Assembly (NCBI RefSeq): GCF_014192475.1
Contig: NZ_JACHXZ010000001.1
Span: 408,900-472,899, forward strand
DNA: 64,000 nt
Source of the DNA: Simiduia aestuariiviva
Lineage (GTDB): Bacteria; Pseudomonadota; Gammaproteobacteria; Pseudomonadales; Cellvibrionaceae
Reading direction: 5' to 3'
The notes beneath the pieces were generated by a model. The model saw only the letters and a list, made by a program, of their open reading frames with translations. It did not search any database and was not told the DNA's origin. Of the stretch, positions 8,042 through 18,292 are shown one piece after another (position 1 is the stretch's first letter; each line of letters starts with the position of its first letter). The position numbers and the translations under genes are program-made.

Positions 8042-9541
8042 ATGTCCGTTGCCCTGCCCCACGAACTTTACAGCGCCGCCGCCGTGCGCGCATTGGATCA
8101 ATTTCTCATTGAGCAGCAAGGGCTCAGTGCCGAGCGCTTAATGAAGCGCGCCGGCCGCTTTGCCTTCGACCAAATACAGCAATGCTGGCCCAGTGCGCGC
8201 AGCCTCGTTGTGCTTTGTGGCGCTGGCAACAATGGCGGCGACGGCTACGTCGTGGCCGCCCTGGCCCAAGCGCGACAGTGGACAGTGGAGGTGCGTTGGC
8301 TGGCGGATCCCGCCGCGCTGACCGGCGCCGCACGGGCAGCTTGGCAGTTTGCCTCGCAGGAGGGGGTGCCCATGGCCCCCTTCGATCCCGCGGAGTCATT
8401 GGAAGCTGATGTGTGTGTCGACGGCCTGCTGGGGACCGGCTTGAACAAGCCCGTCAGTGGTGCCTATGCCGACGCCATCGGTTGGCTCAATCGCCAGGCC
8501 TCGCCGGTATTGGCATTGGACCTTCCCTCCGGGCTGTCTGCCGACACGGGCGCGGCACTTGGGGCGGCCGTGCGCGCCGATGCGACGGCGACATTTGTGG
8601 GCTTAAAATTTGGCTTATTTACCGGCAGCGGTCGGGCCTGTGCAGGGCGGGTCCTGTTTTCGGATCTCGGTGGCGACACACACGACGCCCAAATACCGGT
8701 AAAGGCATATCGAGCAGATTACGGACAACTGGTGGCGCAGTTTGCGCCCCGCGACGCCGATAGCCATAAGGGCAGTTTCGGGCATTTGGCCGTGGTGGGT
8801 GGCGATCTCGGCATGAGCGGCGCGGCGCTAATCGCCGCGGAGGCCGGTCTGCGCGCGGGCAGTGGCATGGTGAGTTTGGTGAGCCGGCCCTTAACGGCCC
8901 AAATCGCCTTAACGCGACAGCCCGAATTGATGGCCTTGGGGGTCGATGCTGGCATCGACGCGCAAGTGAAATTGGCGACTGCCTCAGCGCTCGTCGTGGG
9001 GCCAGGTTTGGGGCAGCAGGCGTGGGGTGAACAACTGCTGGCGCAGAGTTTGGCGGCGGAACTGCCCTGCTGTTTGGATGCCGATGCGCTCAATTTACTG
9101 GCAAAGCGGGGACAATTTACCTTGCCGCCGCAAACGGTGTTGACGCCCCATCCCGCCGAGGCGGCGCGGTTGTTGAAGATTTCGACGGCGCAAGTGCAGG
9201 CCGATCGTGCGGCGGCGGCTGTGGCCCTGGTGCAAGCGACCGGCGCCGCGGTGGTGCTCAAGGGCGCGGGCACACTGGTGGCATTTAGGGCGGGTGGCGA
9301 TACGCGCCTGGTACTCATTGATGCAGGCAATCCAGGCATGGCCAGCGGTGGTATGGGCGACTGCTTGGCCGGCATTATTGGCGCGCTGCTGGCGCAGGGC
9401 ATGCTGGCGCCAGTCGCCGCACAGTTGGGTGCTCTGGTACACGCCATGGCGGGCGATCAGCAAGCTGAAGCCGATGGCCAGCGCGGTTTATTAGCCACTG
9501 ATTTACTGCCCGCTGTGCGTTGGTTATTGAACGGATTGTAG
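8042..9541 (+). CDS. nnr: Bifunctional NAD(P)H-hydrate epimerase / ADP-dependent NAD(P)H-hydrate dehydratase
   Basis: Repairs damaged hydrated NAD(P)H. The N-terminal epimerase half (about 1-215) has GAGNNGGDGYVVA and the catalytic-region LALDLPSGLSADTG. The C-terminal dehydratase half (about 230-495) has HPAEAARLL and GNPGMASGGMGDCLAG, the ATP/ADP-binding end of the ribokinase-like fold. Length 499 matches the fused form. It starts a tight rightward run: tsaE begins 2 bases after its stop. Confidence 0.96.
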   Translation: MSVALPHELYSAAAVRALDQFLIEQQGLSAERLMKRAGRFAFDQIQQCWPSARSLVVLCGAGNNGGDGYVVAALAQARQWTVEVRWLADPAALTGAARAAWQFASQEGVPMAPFDPAESLEADVCVDGLLGTGLNKPVSGAYADAIGWLNRQASPVLALDLPSGLSADTGAALGAAVRADATATFVGLKFGLFTGSGRACAGRVLFSDLGGDTHDAQIPVKAYRADYGQLVAQFAPRDADSHKGSFGHLAVVGGDLGMSGAALIAAEAGLRAGSGMVSLVSRPLTAQIALTRQPELMALGVDAGIDAQVKLATASALVVGPGLGQQAWGEQLLAQSLAAELPCCLDADALNLLAKRGQFTLPPQTVLTPHPAEAARLLKISTAQVQADRAAAAVALVQATGAAVVLKGAGTLVAFRAGGDTRLVLIDAGNPGMASGGMGDCLAGIIGALLAQGMLAPVAAQLGALVHAMAGDQQAEADGQRGLLATDLLPAVRWLLNGL

Positions 9542-9543
9542 CG

Positions 9544-10026
9544 ATGGATGTCTTGCACTTATCGGCCTTTGGCGAGCCCGCAATGGTGGCACTGGGTGAG
9601 CGATTGGGCGCGGCGATGCCCGAGGGTGTCATTTTTCTAGAGGGTGATTTAGGGGCGGGTAAAACGACCTTAACCCGTGGCTTGCTGCGTGCTTTCGGCC
9701 ATTCAGGTGCGGTTAAGAGTCCCACCTATACCTTGGTTGAACCTTACCAATTGGGAGCTGCCCGCGTGTTTCACTTTGATCTCTATCGCTTGGGTGAACC
9801 AGAAGAACTGGAGTACATGGGGATTCGCGATTACTTTGACGACCAATGCCTGTGTATCGTGGAGTGGCCGGCCCGTGGCGAGGGTTTTTTGCCTATGCCC
9901 GATTGGCAGGTTAAAGTCGGCATCTTAAGGGAGCCTGGTCGCGCACCGGGTCGATCGCTCACCCTAGCTGCGCACACAGATCGGGGTCGACAGGCTCTGC
10001 ACATGCTACAAACTACCGGGAGTTAA
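9544..10026 (+). CDS. tsaE: tRNA t6A37 threonylcarbamoyladenosine biosynthesis ATPase TsaE
   Basis: ATPase partner of TsaB/TsaD in making t6A at position 37 of ANN-decoding tRNAs. Walker A is GDLGAGKTTLTRG near residue 34; the later segments SPTYTLVEPY and HFDLYRL are family hallmarks, as is the IVEWPARG block. ATG 9544 gives 160 residues and follows the nnr stop by 2 bases, indicating translational coupling. The nnr-tsaE-amidase-mutL-miaA-hfq-hflXKC order is a classic gammaproteobacterial cluster. Confidence 0.96.
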   Translation: MDVLHLSAFGEPAMVALGERLGAAMPEGVIFLEGDLGAGKTTLTRGLLRAFGHSGAVKSPTYTLVEPYQLGAARVFHFDLYRLGEPEELEYMGIRDYFDDQCLCIVEWPARGEGFLPMPDWQVKVGILREPGRAPGRSLTLAAHTDRGRQALHMLQTTGS

Positions 10027-10034
10027 GGCCGCTG

Positions 10035-11369
10035 ATGCTGCGACCTATCGCAATATTTCTGGGCTTGTGCCTAAGCCTGTGGGCACAGACGCTGGCTGCA
10101 ACCACCATCGATGGTGCACGCCTGTGGCGCGCGCCAGATCACACTCGATTGGTGTTTGACTTGAGTGGTCCGGTGGAACACAGCATTTTTACACTGAGCG
10201 GGCCAGATCGACTGGTGGTGGATATCAAGTCCGTTAAGCTCAAAGCCAATTTGGCGCAGCTGCCGTTATCTGATACACCCATTCATTCGGTGCGCACTGC
10301 GCCGCGTGACGGCGACGATCTGCGCATCGTGTTGGATCTCAGTGCCGCAGTAAATCCCCGCAGTTTGGTCTTGAAAAAATTTGGCGATAAATCCGATCGC
10401 TTAGTGATTGATTTGTACGACACTGATATCAAAGTGGAAAAAACGGTAGTGTCCTCGGTGCCTACCGCCAAGCGCGACATTGTTATCGCCATTGATGCGG
10501 GCCATGGCGGCGAAGATCCGGGCGCCATTGGACCCAACCGTCTGCGTGAAAAGGACGTGGTGTTAGCCATTGCAAAGGAGTTGCAAAAACGGGTGGATGC
10601 CGAGCCCGGTTATCGCGCCTTTATGATTCGCAAAGGCGATTATTATCTGCTGCACGCCAAGCGGCGCAACTTGGCGCGCGCTGAGCGTGCCGACCTATTT
10701 GTGTCTATTCACGCCGATGCATTCACCAATCCTAAAGCGCGCGGCGCCTCGGTGTTTGCGCTGTCGCAGCGCGGCGCCACCAGTGAAATGGCACGCTTTT
10801 TAGCGCAGCGCGAAAACGAAGCGGATTTATTTGGTGGTGAGGGTACCATTCTCGAGGGACGCGATGAAATGTTGGCATCGGTGCTGGTAGACCTATCGAT
10901 GACGTCAACCTTGAGCCAGAGTTTGCAGGTGGGCGATAAAGTTATTCGCTCCATGAAAAAAATGGCGCACATGCACAAGCACCACGTGGAGCAGGCAAAC
11001 TTTTTGGTGTTAAAAGCGCCTGATGTGCCGTCAATTTTGGTGGAGACAGGATTTATATCCAATCCGCAAGAAGCCAAAAACTTGGCCTCTAGCCACTACC
11101 GCAGCAAAATGGCCGGGGCAATTTTTGGTGGCATCAAAGACTATTTTTATGAATCGCCGCCCTCGGATTCTTACATTGCGTGGCGCAAAAAAGGTGGCCA
11201 AAATTCGGCCGATGATGCCGGTGCAAAAGAGTACGTTATTGCTCGCGGCGACACCTTGTCGGCCATTGCACGCCGCCACAAAGTGTCGGTAGAGGAAATT
11301 CGCCGCGCCAATAACCTCAATGGCTCCACCATCATGATTGGCCAAAAAATTCAAATTCCCACTTCCTAA
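10035..11369 (+). CDS. N-acetylmuramoyl-L-alanine amidase with AMIN and LysM domains
   Basis: Periplasmic zinc amidase that cuts the stem peptide from peptidoglycan during daughter-cell separation (AmiB/AmiC type). A signal peptide (residues 1-22, ending QTLAA) is followed by an AMIN septal-targeting domain (about 25-125), an Amidase_3 catalytic domain (about 150-370) with IAIDAGHGGEDPGA, REKD, VSIHADAF and ILVETGFISN holding the zinc ligands and catalytic Glu, and one C-terminal LysM (about 395-442, YVIARGDTLSAIARRH). The C-terminal LysM matches AmiB-like proteins of Pseudomonas relatives. Lies 8 bases after tsaE. Confidence 0.94.
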   Translation: MLRPIAIFLGLCLSLWAQTLAATTIDGARLWRAPDHTRLVFDLSGPVEHSIFTLSGPDRLVVDIKSVKLKANLAQLPLSDTPIHSVRTAPRDGDDLRIVLDLSAAVNPRSLVLKKFGDKSDRLVIDLYDTDIKVEKTVVSSVPTAKRDIVIAIDAGHGGEDPGAIGPNRLREKDVVLAIAKELQKRVDAEPGYRAFMIRKGDYYLLHAKRRNLARAERADLFVSIHADAFTNPKARGASVFALSQRGATSEMARFLAQRENEADLFGGEGTILEGRDEMLASVLVDLSMTSTLSQSLQVGDKVIRSMKKMAHMHKHHVEQANFLVLKAPDVPSILVETGFISNPQEAKNLASSHYRSKMAGAIFGGIKDYFYESPPSDSYIAWRKKGGQNSADDAGAKEYVIARGDTLSAIARRHKVSVEEIRRANNLNGSTIMIGQKIQIPTS

Positions 11370-11384
11370 CCCTGCGTTGACTTA

Positions 11385-13223
11385 ATGACCTCCATTATTA
11401 AATTACTTTCCCCTCGTCTCGCCAACCAAATTGCCGCGGGGGAGGTGGTCGAGCGGCCGGCCTCGGTTATCAAAGAGTTACTTGAAAACAGCATCGATGC
11501 CGGCGCCACGCGCCTGGATGTCGAGGCCGACGAGGGCGGTGTTAAATTGATGCGCGTGCGCGACAATGGCAAGGGCATCAGCCGCGATGACCTGCCCTTG
11601 GCATTGAGCCGGCACGCCACCAGTAAGATTTACGAACTCGACGATTTGGAAGCCGTGGCGACCTTGGGTTTTCGCGGCGAAGCGCTCGCCTCGATCAGTT
11701 CGGTGTCGCGCTTGTTGATCACCGCCAATCCCACCGACGATGTCTCTCAAGGCTGGAGTGCCCGCTCTGAAGGGCGCGACATGGAAACTGAATTGATGCC
11801 GGCGCCCCACCCGCGTGGCACAAGCGTCGAAGTGCGCGATCTGTTTTTTAACACCCCTGCGCGTCGAAAATTTTTGCGCACCGAAAAAACGGAATTCAAT
11901 CGGCTGGAAGATGTGGTTAAACGCTTGGCACTGTCACATTTCGACGTGGCTTTTAGCTTGACCCACAATGGCCGTGCACTGCATCAGTGGCGCGCAGCCA
12001 GCACGCGCGTCGAATGTGAGCGCCGCGTGGGGCAAATTTGCGGCGCAGCTTTTATGGAAAATGCGTTGTATGTTGAAGTTGAACGCGCGGGATTAAAGCT
12101 GTGGGGCTGGGTAGCGCTGCCTGCGTTTTCTCGCTCGCAGGCGGATTTACAACATTTTTATGTGAACGGGCGCGCCATTAAAGATAAATTGGTAACCCAC
12201 GCCGTGCGCCAAGCATATCAAGATGTGCTGTTTCATGGGCGACACCCTGCCTATGTGCTCTATCTTGAGTTGGATCCCGCCACTGTCGATGTCAATGTGC
12301 ACCCCACCAAACACGAAGTGCGTTTTCGCGATTCGCGCCTTGTTCACGATTTTCTTTTTAGAACTTTGCATCACGCATTGGCCGACGTGCGACCCCAAGA
12401 TCAATTGGAAAAAACCGCAATAGAGCCTGCTACTTCCGGTGCCACTGCGGGCGAGTTTGGGCCGCAATCGAGTTTGGGGTTGGCGGTGCCCAGCAGTCGC
12501 ATGCAGGCGAGTCAGCCCTTCGCTCCCGGTATGTCGAACCCGGGCCAAGTGGGCGAACAACTGCAACACTATGGCGCCTTGCACCAGGGCGTAGGTCCCG
12601 CATCTATGGCGTCCATGGCGCCAGAGTCAGACGATGAAATGCCGCCTTTAGGGTTTGCCATTGCGCAGTTGAAGGGCGTGTATATTTTGGCGGAAAACGC
12701 GCAAGGACTGGTGGTGGTAGATGCCCACGCAGCCCACGAGCGCATCACCTATGAGCGCATGAAGGCGGCCTTTGAGGGCGAGGGCTTAAAAGCCCAGCCA
12801 CTGTTGGTGCCGGAGTCCATCCCCGTCAGTGAAAAAGAGGCGGGCTTGGCGGAATCCCATGCCGAGTTGTTTGCGTCGTTAGGGTTTGGCGTCGAGCGCG
12901 CGGGCCCCGAAACTTTGTTGATCCGCCAAATTCCCGTGATTTTGGGGCAGGCTAAAGTTGAACAGTTGGTGCGGGATGTGTTGTCCGACCTCGCCGAGCA
13001 CGGCACCAGCGATCGCATTCGCACCCACATCAACGAATTGCTCTCCACCATGGCGTGCCATGGCTCGGTGCGCGCCAACCGAAAGCTGACCATTCCCGAA
13101 ATGAATGCCCTGCTGCGCGATATGGAGGCCACCGAGCGCTCGGGGCAGTGTAATCATGGTCGCCCCACTTGGTTTCTACAAAGCATGGATGCCCTCGACA
13201 AAATGTTTTTGCGGGGTCAGTGA
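11385..13223 (+). CDS. mutL: DNA mismatch repair protein MutL
   Basis: Links MutS mismatch recognition to strand removal. The N-terminal GHKL ATPase has [19 protein letters not shown] and [10 protein letters not shown]. The C-terminal domain carries [12 protein letters not shown], which fits the DxHAx2Ex4E metal-binding endonuclease motif of MutL proteins from bacteria without MutH, with Ala at the usual Gln. A second motif [12 protein letters not shown] also belongs to this domain. A Pro/Ser/Gly-rich linker joins the two parts. Its stop overlaps the miaA start by one base. Confidence 0.97.
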   Translation: MTSIIKLLSPRLANQIAAGEVVERPASVIKELLENSIDAGATRLDVEADEGGVKLMRVRDNGKGISRDDLPLALSRHATSKIYELDDLEAVATLGFRGEALASISSVSRLLITANPTDDVSQGWSARSEGRDMETELMPAPHPRGTSVEVRDLFFNTPARRKFLRTEKTEFNRLEDVVKRLALSHFDVAFSLTHNGRALHQWRAASTRVECERRVGQICGAAFMENALYVEVERAGLKLWGWVALPAFSRSQADLQHFYVNGRAIKDKLVTHAVRQAYQDVLFHGRHPAYVLYLELDPATVDVNVHPTKHEVRFRDSRLVHDFLFRTLHHALADVRPQDQLEKTAIEPATSGATAGEFGPQSSLGLAVPSSRMQASQPFAPGMSNPGQVGEQLQHYGALHQGVGPASMASMAPESDDEMPPLGFAIAQLKGVYILAENAQGLVVVDAHAAHERITYERMKAAFEGEGLKAQPLLVPESIPVSEKEAGLAESHAELFASLGFGVERAGPETLLIRQIPVILGQAKVEQLVRDVLSDLAEHGTSDRIRTHINELLSTMACHGSVRANRKLTIPEMNALLRDMEATERSGQCNHGRPTWFLQSMDALDKMFLRGQ

Positions 13224-14191
13224 TGCGGCCTCAGGTGATTTTTCTCATGGGGCCGACGGCGTCCGGTAAAACCGACCTCGCCATCGCGCTGCGTGAGCAC
13301 CTGCCAATAGACCTGGTGAGCGTGGATTCCGCGCTAGTCTATCGCGGTCTGGATATTGGTTCGGCCAAGCCGAGCGCACAAGAGCAGGCGCAGGCGCCAC
13401 ACCAATTGATCGACGTGTGCGATCCGGCCGAACCCTACAATGCCGGTCAGTTCGTGCGCGACGCCGAGGCTGCCATTGCGGAAATTCATCGCCGTGGCCG
13501 CATCCCGCTGTTGGTGGGCGGCACTATGCTTTACTTCAAAGCCTTGCTCGACGGGCTGGCAGACATGCCCAGCACTGACCCCGCCGTGCGTGCCGAAGTC
13601 GAGCGGGAGGCGGCCGAAAAGGGCTGGGCCGCGCTGCACGCCGAATTGGCGAAGGTGGACCCAGAGACCGCTGCACAGCTCCATCCCAACCATTCTCAGC
13701 GCATATCGCGCGCCCTTGAGGTGTATCGCAGTTGCGGCAAAACCATGGCGCAGTTGCGCGCAGAGCAGCAAGCGACGGCGGGCCCGGCCTTTGACGAGCG
13801 GTTCGCATTGACCCAGTTGGCCATTGCGCCACGGGATCGCAAGGTTCTACACGAGCGCATTGCAATGCGATTTGAGAAAATGCTGGCGGCCGGTTTTAAA
13901 GAGGAAGTGGTGGCTTTGCGCCAGCGCGCCGACTTGCACGCCGAGCTGCCCGCCATTCGCGCCGTGGGCTATCGGCAGATGTGGGAGCACCTAGACGGCG
14001 CCTATGACGAGGCCGAAATGCTGGCGCGCGGAGTGGCAGCCAGTCGTCAGCTAGCCAAAAGACAGCTTACTTGGCTGCGAGGCTGGCCAAATCTCAATTG
14101 GGTCTATACTGACGATCAGGCTGGAAATGCACTGCCACATGAAGAAATTGTGCGTCAGGCCTTGAACTGTCTGGGGGTTGCAACCATATAA
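13223..14191 (+). CDS. miaA: tRNA dimethylallyltransferase
   Basis: Adds the dimethylallyl group to A37 of UNN-decoding tRNAs, the first step of ms2i6A formation. Walker [12 protein letters not shown] lies at the N-terminus, followed by [29 protein letters not shown] and the [11 protein letters not shown] tRNA-binding segment. ATG 13223 overlaps the mutL stop (TGATG) and gives 322 residues, a normal length; the longer frame inside mutL is not needed. Confidence 0.97.
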   Translation: MRPQVIFLMGPTASGKTDLAIALREHLPIDLVSVDSALVYRGLDIGSAKPSAQEQAQAPHQLIDVCDPAEPYNAGQFVRDAEAAIAEIHRRGRIPLLVGGTMLYFKALLDGLADMPSTDPAVRAEVEREAAEKGWAALHAELAKVDPETAAQLHPNHSQRISRALEVYRSCGKTMAQLRAEQQATAGPAFDERFALTQLAIAPRDRKVLHERIAMRFEKMLAAGFKEEVVALRQRADLHAELPAIRAVGYRQMWEHLDGAYDEAEMLARGVAASRQLAKRQLTWLRGWPNLNWVYTDDQAGNALPHEEIVRQALNCLGVATI

Positions 14192-14299
14192 TGGGCAGTA
14201 GTGTGTCCAGTATGGCGCACCTGTCAGTTATTTCGCTTGCTGTTGCGCCCGTCACAATATGTGTGCTCGGGGTATTCGCAACTTTTATTTCTTGATTAT

Positions 14300-14305
14300 A
14301 AGGAG
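14300..14305 (+). promoter_or_regulatory. Ribosome binding site of hfq
   Basis: AAGGAG lies 7 bases before ATG 14313 and decides that start against the upstream in-frame codon at 14259. Confidence 0.85.
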
Positions 14306-14312
14306 AATAAAC

Positions 14313-14573
14313 ATGTCAAAAGGGCATAGCTTACAAGACCCTTATTTGAATGTTTTGCGCAAAGAACGTATTCCCGTATCGATCTATTTGGTTAACGGAA
14401 TTAAGTTGCAAGGCCAAGTAGAGTCGTTTGACCAATTTGTTGTGTTGTTGAAAAACACCGTAAGCCAGATGGTTTACAAGCACGCCATTTCCACAGTTGT
14501 ACCCTCTCGCGCTGTCCGCGTACCCATGCTGAACCCAGCAGAAGGTGAGCAGGAAGAAGGCGCAGAGGATTAA
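14313..14573 (+). CDS. hfq: RNA chaperone Hfq
   Basis: Hexameric Sm-like chaperone that pairs small RNAs with mRNAs. The 86-residue protein has the Sm1 core with [16 protein letters not shown] and the Sm2 motif [12 protein letters not shown]; the proximal-face Gln of QDPYLN and the YKH triplet are intact. A short acidic tail ([10 protein letters not shown]) replaces the longer tail of enterics. About 120 bases separate it from miaA, room for its own promoter, and hflX starts 25 bases downstream. Confidence 0.98.
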   Translation: MSKGHSLQDPYLNVLRKERIPVSIYLVNGIKLQGQVESFDQFVVLLKNTVSQMVYKHAISTVVPSRAVRVPMLNPAEGEQEEGAED

Positions 14574-14598
14574 ACGGGCCTAAAGCTCAGGAGCTATC

Positions 14599-15909
14599 TT
14601 GTTCTTTGAACGTCCCGATTCCGGTGAACTGGCGGTGCTGGTTCACCTGGAATTCAATCTCAAACTCGATGTAAACGATCCCCGCGAATTTGAAGAGTTG
14701 GTGCTGTCTGCCGGCGGCGACCCTGTGGCCTTGCTCACGGGCAAGCGCGCTGCGCCCGATGCTCGGACCTTCATGGGCAGCGGCAAGCTGGAGGAGCTGA
14801 AGGATTTGGTGGCGCTGCACGAAGCGCAGCTGGTGATTTTTAATCACAACCTTTCGCCCAGTCAGGAGCGCAATCTCGAAAGCGAACTCAATTGTCGCGT
14901 GCTCGATCGCACTGGCCTTATTCTCGATATCTTCGCGCAGCGCGCGCGCACGCACGAAGGTAAGTTGCAGGTGGAGTTGGCGCAGTTGCGACACATGTCC
15001 ACCCGCTTGGTGCGCGGCTGGACCCACTTGGAGCGACAGAAGGGTGGGATCGGCTTGCGCGGCCCAGGTGAAACGCAGTTGGAAACTGACCGGCGGTTAC
15101 TGCGCGCACGCATCAGCTTTATTGAGTCGCGCCTAGACGCGGTGCGTCGCCAGCGCAACCAAGCGCGGCGGTCGCGCACGCGGGCAGACATTCCAACGGT
15201 GTCTCTGGTGGGTTATACCAACGCCGGAAAGTCCACCTTATTTAACCGGATGACCGATGCCGAGGTGTACGCCAAGGATCAATTGTTCGCCACCCTAGAT
15301 CCCACCATGCGCCGGGTTGAATTGCGTGATGTGGGGGCCGCGGTGTTGGCGGACACGGTGGGTTTTATCAGCCATTTGCCACACAAATTGGTGGAGGCCT
15401 TCCGCGCCACCTTGGAAGAGGCGGCCAACGCCACCCTGTTATTGCATGTGATCGATGCGCCGAGCGATGAGCGCAAACGCAATATCGAGGAAGTGGAGTT
15501 TGTGCTGGAGGAGATTGACGCCCACGAATTGCCGCAACTCAAGGTCTACAACAAAATTGATTTGTTAGACGATTTTGCGCCGCGAATCGACCGCAATGAC
15601 CAAGGTGAGCCGGTGGCAGTATGGTTATCGGCGCAAACGGGTGAGGGCGTGGAGCTGTTGCTGCAGGCCATCGCCGAGCGCTTGGGTGAGGAAATTGTGC
15701 ACCAAAAGGTCACTTTGCCCGTACACTGGTCAAGGCTGCGCGCGCGGCTCTATCAGCACAATGCGGTGCTGGCGGAGGCCAGTGCCGAGGATGGCTCCTT
15801 CGAATTGGATGTGCGCATCGGTCGAGTGGATTTGATGCGCTTGCTCAGCGCCGAACAGATTGCGCTGGCCGAATCGCCTTGGCGCAATCTGACGCTGGCT
15901 GAATTCTGA
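14599..15909 (+). CDS. hflX: Ribosome-associated GTPase HflX
   Basis: GTPase that splits stalled or heat-damaged ribosomes. The N-terminal nucleotide-binding domain is followed by RGPGETQLETDRRL and the G domain: G1 GYTNAGKST, G3 ADTVGF, G4 YNKIDLL. The start is TTG 14599, preceded by AGGAG with 6 bases between; the resulting N-terminus MFFERPDSGELAVLVH matches the family. Length 436. Part of the hfq-hflX-hflK-hflC series. Confidence 0.96.
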   Translation: MFFERPDSGELAVLVHLEFNLKLDVNDPREFEELVLSAGGDPVALLTGKRAAPDARTFMGSGKLEELKDLVALHEAQLVIFNHNLSPSQERNLESELNCRVLDRTGLILDIFAQRARTHEGKLQVELAQLRHMSTRLVRGWTHLERQKGGIGLRGPGETQLETDRRLLRARISFIESRLDAVRRQRNQARRSRTRADIPTVSLVGYTNAGKSTLFNRMTDAEVYAKDQLFATLDPTMRRVELRDVGAAVLADTVGFISHLPHKLVEAFRATLEEAANATLLLHVIDAPSDERKRNIEEVEFVLEEIDAHELPQLKVYNKIDLLDDFAPRIDRNDQGEPVAVWLSAQTGEGVELLLQAIAERLGEEIVHQKVTLPVHWSRLRARLYQHNAVLAEASAEDGSFELDVRIGRVDLMRLLSAEQIALAESPWRNLTLAEF

Positions 15910-16041
15910 ATCGCCAGCGAGAACACTTGTCGCGTCGATCGCTCGGCGCTGACGTTGAAAGCTTGATACACTGCCGCCCCATAGCATTGACACCCTGTCC
16001 GTGATGGGCGGCAACAATTTTTAATCTGATGGAGACTGACT

Positions 16042-17187
16042 ATGGCTTGGAATGAGCCCGGTGGTAACAATCAGGACCCTTGGGGCGGTCGCAAAGGCGG
16101 CAAGAACGAAGGTCCACCTGATTTAGACGAAGCGCTGCGCAAGTTTCAAGAGAAACTTGGCGGTTTGTTTGGCGGTGGCGGCAGCGGCGGCAATAGCGCT
16201 GGGCCCGGTTTGACGGCCGGCTTTTTTGGCGTGCTCATTTTGATCGCCGCCACTGTGTACGGTCTGTTCGGCATTTATAAAATCGATGAACAGGAAAAGG
16301 CGGTGGTTTTGCGCTTTGGTCTGTTTCATGAAGAAAAGGGTTCAGGCCTGCGTTGGAACCCGCCGCTGGTGGATCACGTGGCCAAGGTCAACGTCACCCG
16401 CGTGCGTTTGCACAGTGCCAAGACCACCATGCTGACCGAGGATTTAAACATCGTAGATGTGAATCTGTCCGTGCAGTACTCGATCCTCAATGCAAAAGAT
16501 TTCGTCATCAACGTGCGCAATCCTGAAAACAGTTTGCGCGAAGCCACTGACTCGGCCTTGCGCCATGTAATTGGTTCCACGGTAATGCACGAAGTGCTCA
16601 CCGAGGGTCGCACGCAAATTGCCGTGGACGTCAAAGACCGCTTGCAGCAATACCTCAATGCATACGGCACGGGTATTCATGTTGAAACCGTCAACATGGA
16701 AGACGCACTGCCGCCGCAACAGGTCAAAGCCGCGTTTAACGATGTGAACAAGGCGCGTGAAGACGAAGAGCGCTTTAAGAACGAAGCGCAAGCCTATTTG
16801 AATGGCGTGGTACCAGAGGCGCGCGGTAAAGCGCAGCGTATTATCGAAGAAGCGAATGCCTATAAATCGCGCGTTATCGCCGAGTCTACCGGTGAGGCGT
16901 CACGCTTTGAGCAGCTGTTGGTGGAATACAAAAAGGCGCCAAGAGTTACGCGCGATCGCTTGTATTTGGATGCTATTGAATCGGTTATGACCAGCAGTTC
17001 CAAAATCATGGTGGATGTGGAAGGCGGCAATAACATGTTGTATCTACCGCTGGATCAAATTGCCAAGCAGCGCTCAAGTGGGCTAGAAAATACAGACATA
17101 TCGCCTGAAGTGATTCGCGAAGTCAGTAATCGCGTGCTGGATCAACTGCGCCGTGAAGCGGCGTCAAGTCGTCGGGAGGTTCGCTAA
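16042..17187 (+). CDS. hflK: FtsH protease modulator HflK
   Basis: SPFH/band 7 membrane protein that forms a cage with HflC around FtsH and modulates its proteolysis. The Gly/Asn-rich cytoplasmic N-terminus (about 1-58) precedes one membrane segment (about 60-80, GFFGVLILIAATVYGLFG), then the band 7 domain and a coiled-coil helix with AYLNGVVPEARGKAQRI. The GGAG ribosome site at 16031 supports ATG 16042. The stop overlaps the hflC start (TAATG). Confidence 0.97.
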   Translation: MAWNEPGGNNQDPWGGRKGGKNEGPPDLDEALRKFQEKLGGLFGGGGSGGNSAGPGLTAGFFGVLILIAATVYGLFGIYKIDEQEKAVVLRFGLFHEEKGSGLRWNPPLVDHVAKVNVTRVRLHSAKTTMLTEDLNIVDVNLSVQYSILNAKDFVINVRNPENSLREATDSALRHVIGSTVMHEVLTEGRTQIAVDVKDRLQQYLNAYGTGIHVETVNMEDALPPQQVKAAFNDVNKAREDEERFKNEAQAYLNGVVPEARGKAQRIIEEANAYKSRVIAESTGEASRFEQLLVEYKKAPRVTRDRLYLDAIESVMTSSSKIMVDVEGGNNMLYLPLDQIAKQRSSGLENTDISPEVIREVSNRVLDQLRREAASSRREVR

Positions 17188-18065
17188 TGAACGGTAAGTC
17201 ATTGTTTGCGCTGGCAGTATTAGCGGTCGGCATTTTAGTGGCCAACAGCACACTGTATGTGGTCAAGGAAACCGAGCGCGCCGTACTGCTTGAGTTCGGT
17301 AAAATGTCGCCTGACGAAATCACCCCCGGCCTGCACTTTAAGTGGCCGATAAAAGATGAAGTTCGCATTTTTGATGGCCGCGTCCTGACCTTAGATACCC
17401 ACCCTCAGAATTTTATGACGGTGGAGAAGAAAGGCATGATTGTCGACTACTTCGCTAAGTGGCAGATCAAGGACGTACACAAGTTTTACACCGCCACCGG
17501 TGGTGATGAAGCGACGGCAGATCGACTGTTGGCACAGCGCATTAACGAGGGCCTGCGCAACCAGTTCGCGCAGCGCTCGCTGTTAGAAGTGGTGAGCGGT
17601 CAGCGCGATGAGTTGATGATTCAGCTGACGGATTCTCTGGATGAATTCAGCCGTACGTCTCTGGGTATCGAGGTTATCGATGTGCGCGTTAAGCAGATTG
17701 AATTGCCGCCTGAGGTGAGTGGTTCGGTATACAACCGGATGACGTCTGAGCGTGAGCGCGAAGCGCGTGAGCACCGCTCTAAGGGTAAAGAACAGGCGGA
17801 ATTCATCCAGGCCGATGCCGATCGCCAAGTGGTGGTGGTTGAGTCTGAAGCCTACCGAGATGCCGAGCGCATCCGCGGTGAAGGGGATGCCATAGCGGCC
17901 GCTACCTACGCGGCGGCGTACAACAAAGATCCTGAGTTCTATACTTTTGTGCGCAGCCTCAACGCCTACAAGAAAGCGTTTAAAGACAAGCAGGACTTGA
18001 TGCTGGTTGATCCCGACAGCGAGTTCTTCCGCTACTTGAAAGACGCACAGGGCAAGGTGAAGTAA
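17187..18065 (+). CDS. hflC: FtsH protease modulator HflC
   Basis: Partner of HflK. A single N-terminal membrane segment (about residues 5-21) is followed by the SPFH domain (VKETERAVLLEFGKM) and a charged helical tail (TSEREREAREHRSKGKE). Length 292 is normal. Start overlaps the hflK stop by one base, so the pair is translationally coupled for equal amounts. Confidence 0.97.
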   Translation: MNGKSLFALAVLAVGILVANSTLYVVKETERAVLLEFGKMSPDEITPGLHFKWPIKDEVRIFDGRVLTLDTHPQNFMTVEKKGMIVDYFAKWQIKDVHKFYTATGGDEATADRLLAQRINEGLRNQFAQRSLLEVVSGQRDELMIQLTDSLDEFSRTSLGIEVIDVRVKQIELPPEVSGSVYNRMTSEREREAREHRSKGKEQAEFIQADADRQVVVVESEAYRDAERIRGEGDAIAAATYAAAYNKDPEFYTFVRSLNAYKKAFKDKQDLMLVDPDSEFFRYLKDAQGKVK

Positions 18066-18164
18066 GCGGGACTTTCAGTCTCGCCTTTTTGTTCAACATT
18101 CACCCACAAAGGGTGGTAGAATGCGCCCCTTTCGGTGATCTGCCACTCAAGCCAGATGAAATCA

Positions 18165-18188
18165 CCGGGCCCAGTGCCCGGTTTTTTT
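18165..18188 (+). terminator. Intrinsic terminator after hflC
   Basis: Stem CCGGGC/GCCCGG with a 5-base loop followed by T7. It probably ends the long nnr-hflC transcript about 100 bases after the hflC stop. Confidence 0.85.
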
Positions 18189-18206
18189 GTGGAAAAAAAG
18201 TCCGTA

Positions 18207-18224
18207 TGTGCCAAAAGTGGCACA
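18207..18224. repeat. Small inverted repeat upstream of yjeT
   Basis: TGTGCCA and TGGCACA form a perfect 7-bp inverted repeat with AAAG between them, just after the hflC terminator and about 70 bases before the yjeT start. A third related GTGGCACAAA lies at 18269. It could be an operator or part of a promoter region; no known site is assigned. Confidence 0.4.
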
Positions 18225-18292
18225 AAAATCCCGTTTATTGGGGTTAAAAGTTACGACTTGCGGCATGTGTGGCACAAACAGCTAGCGGGCTT

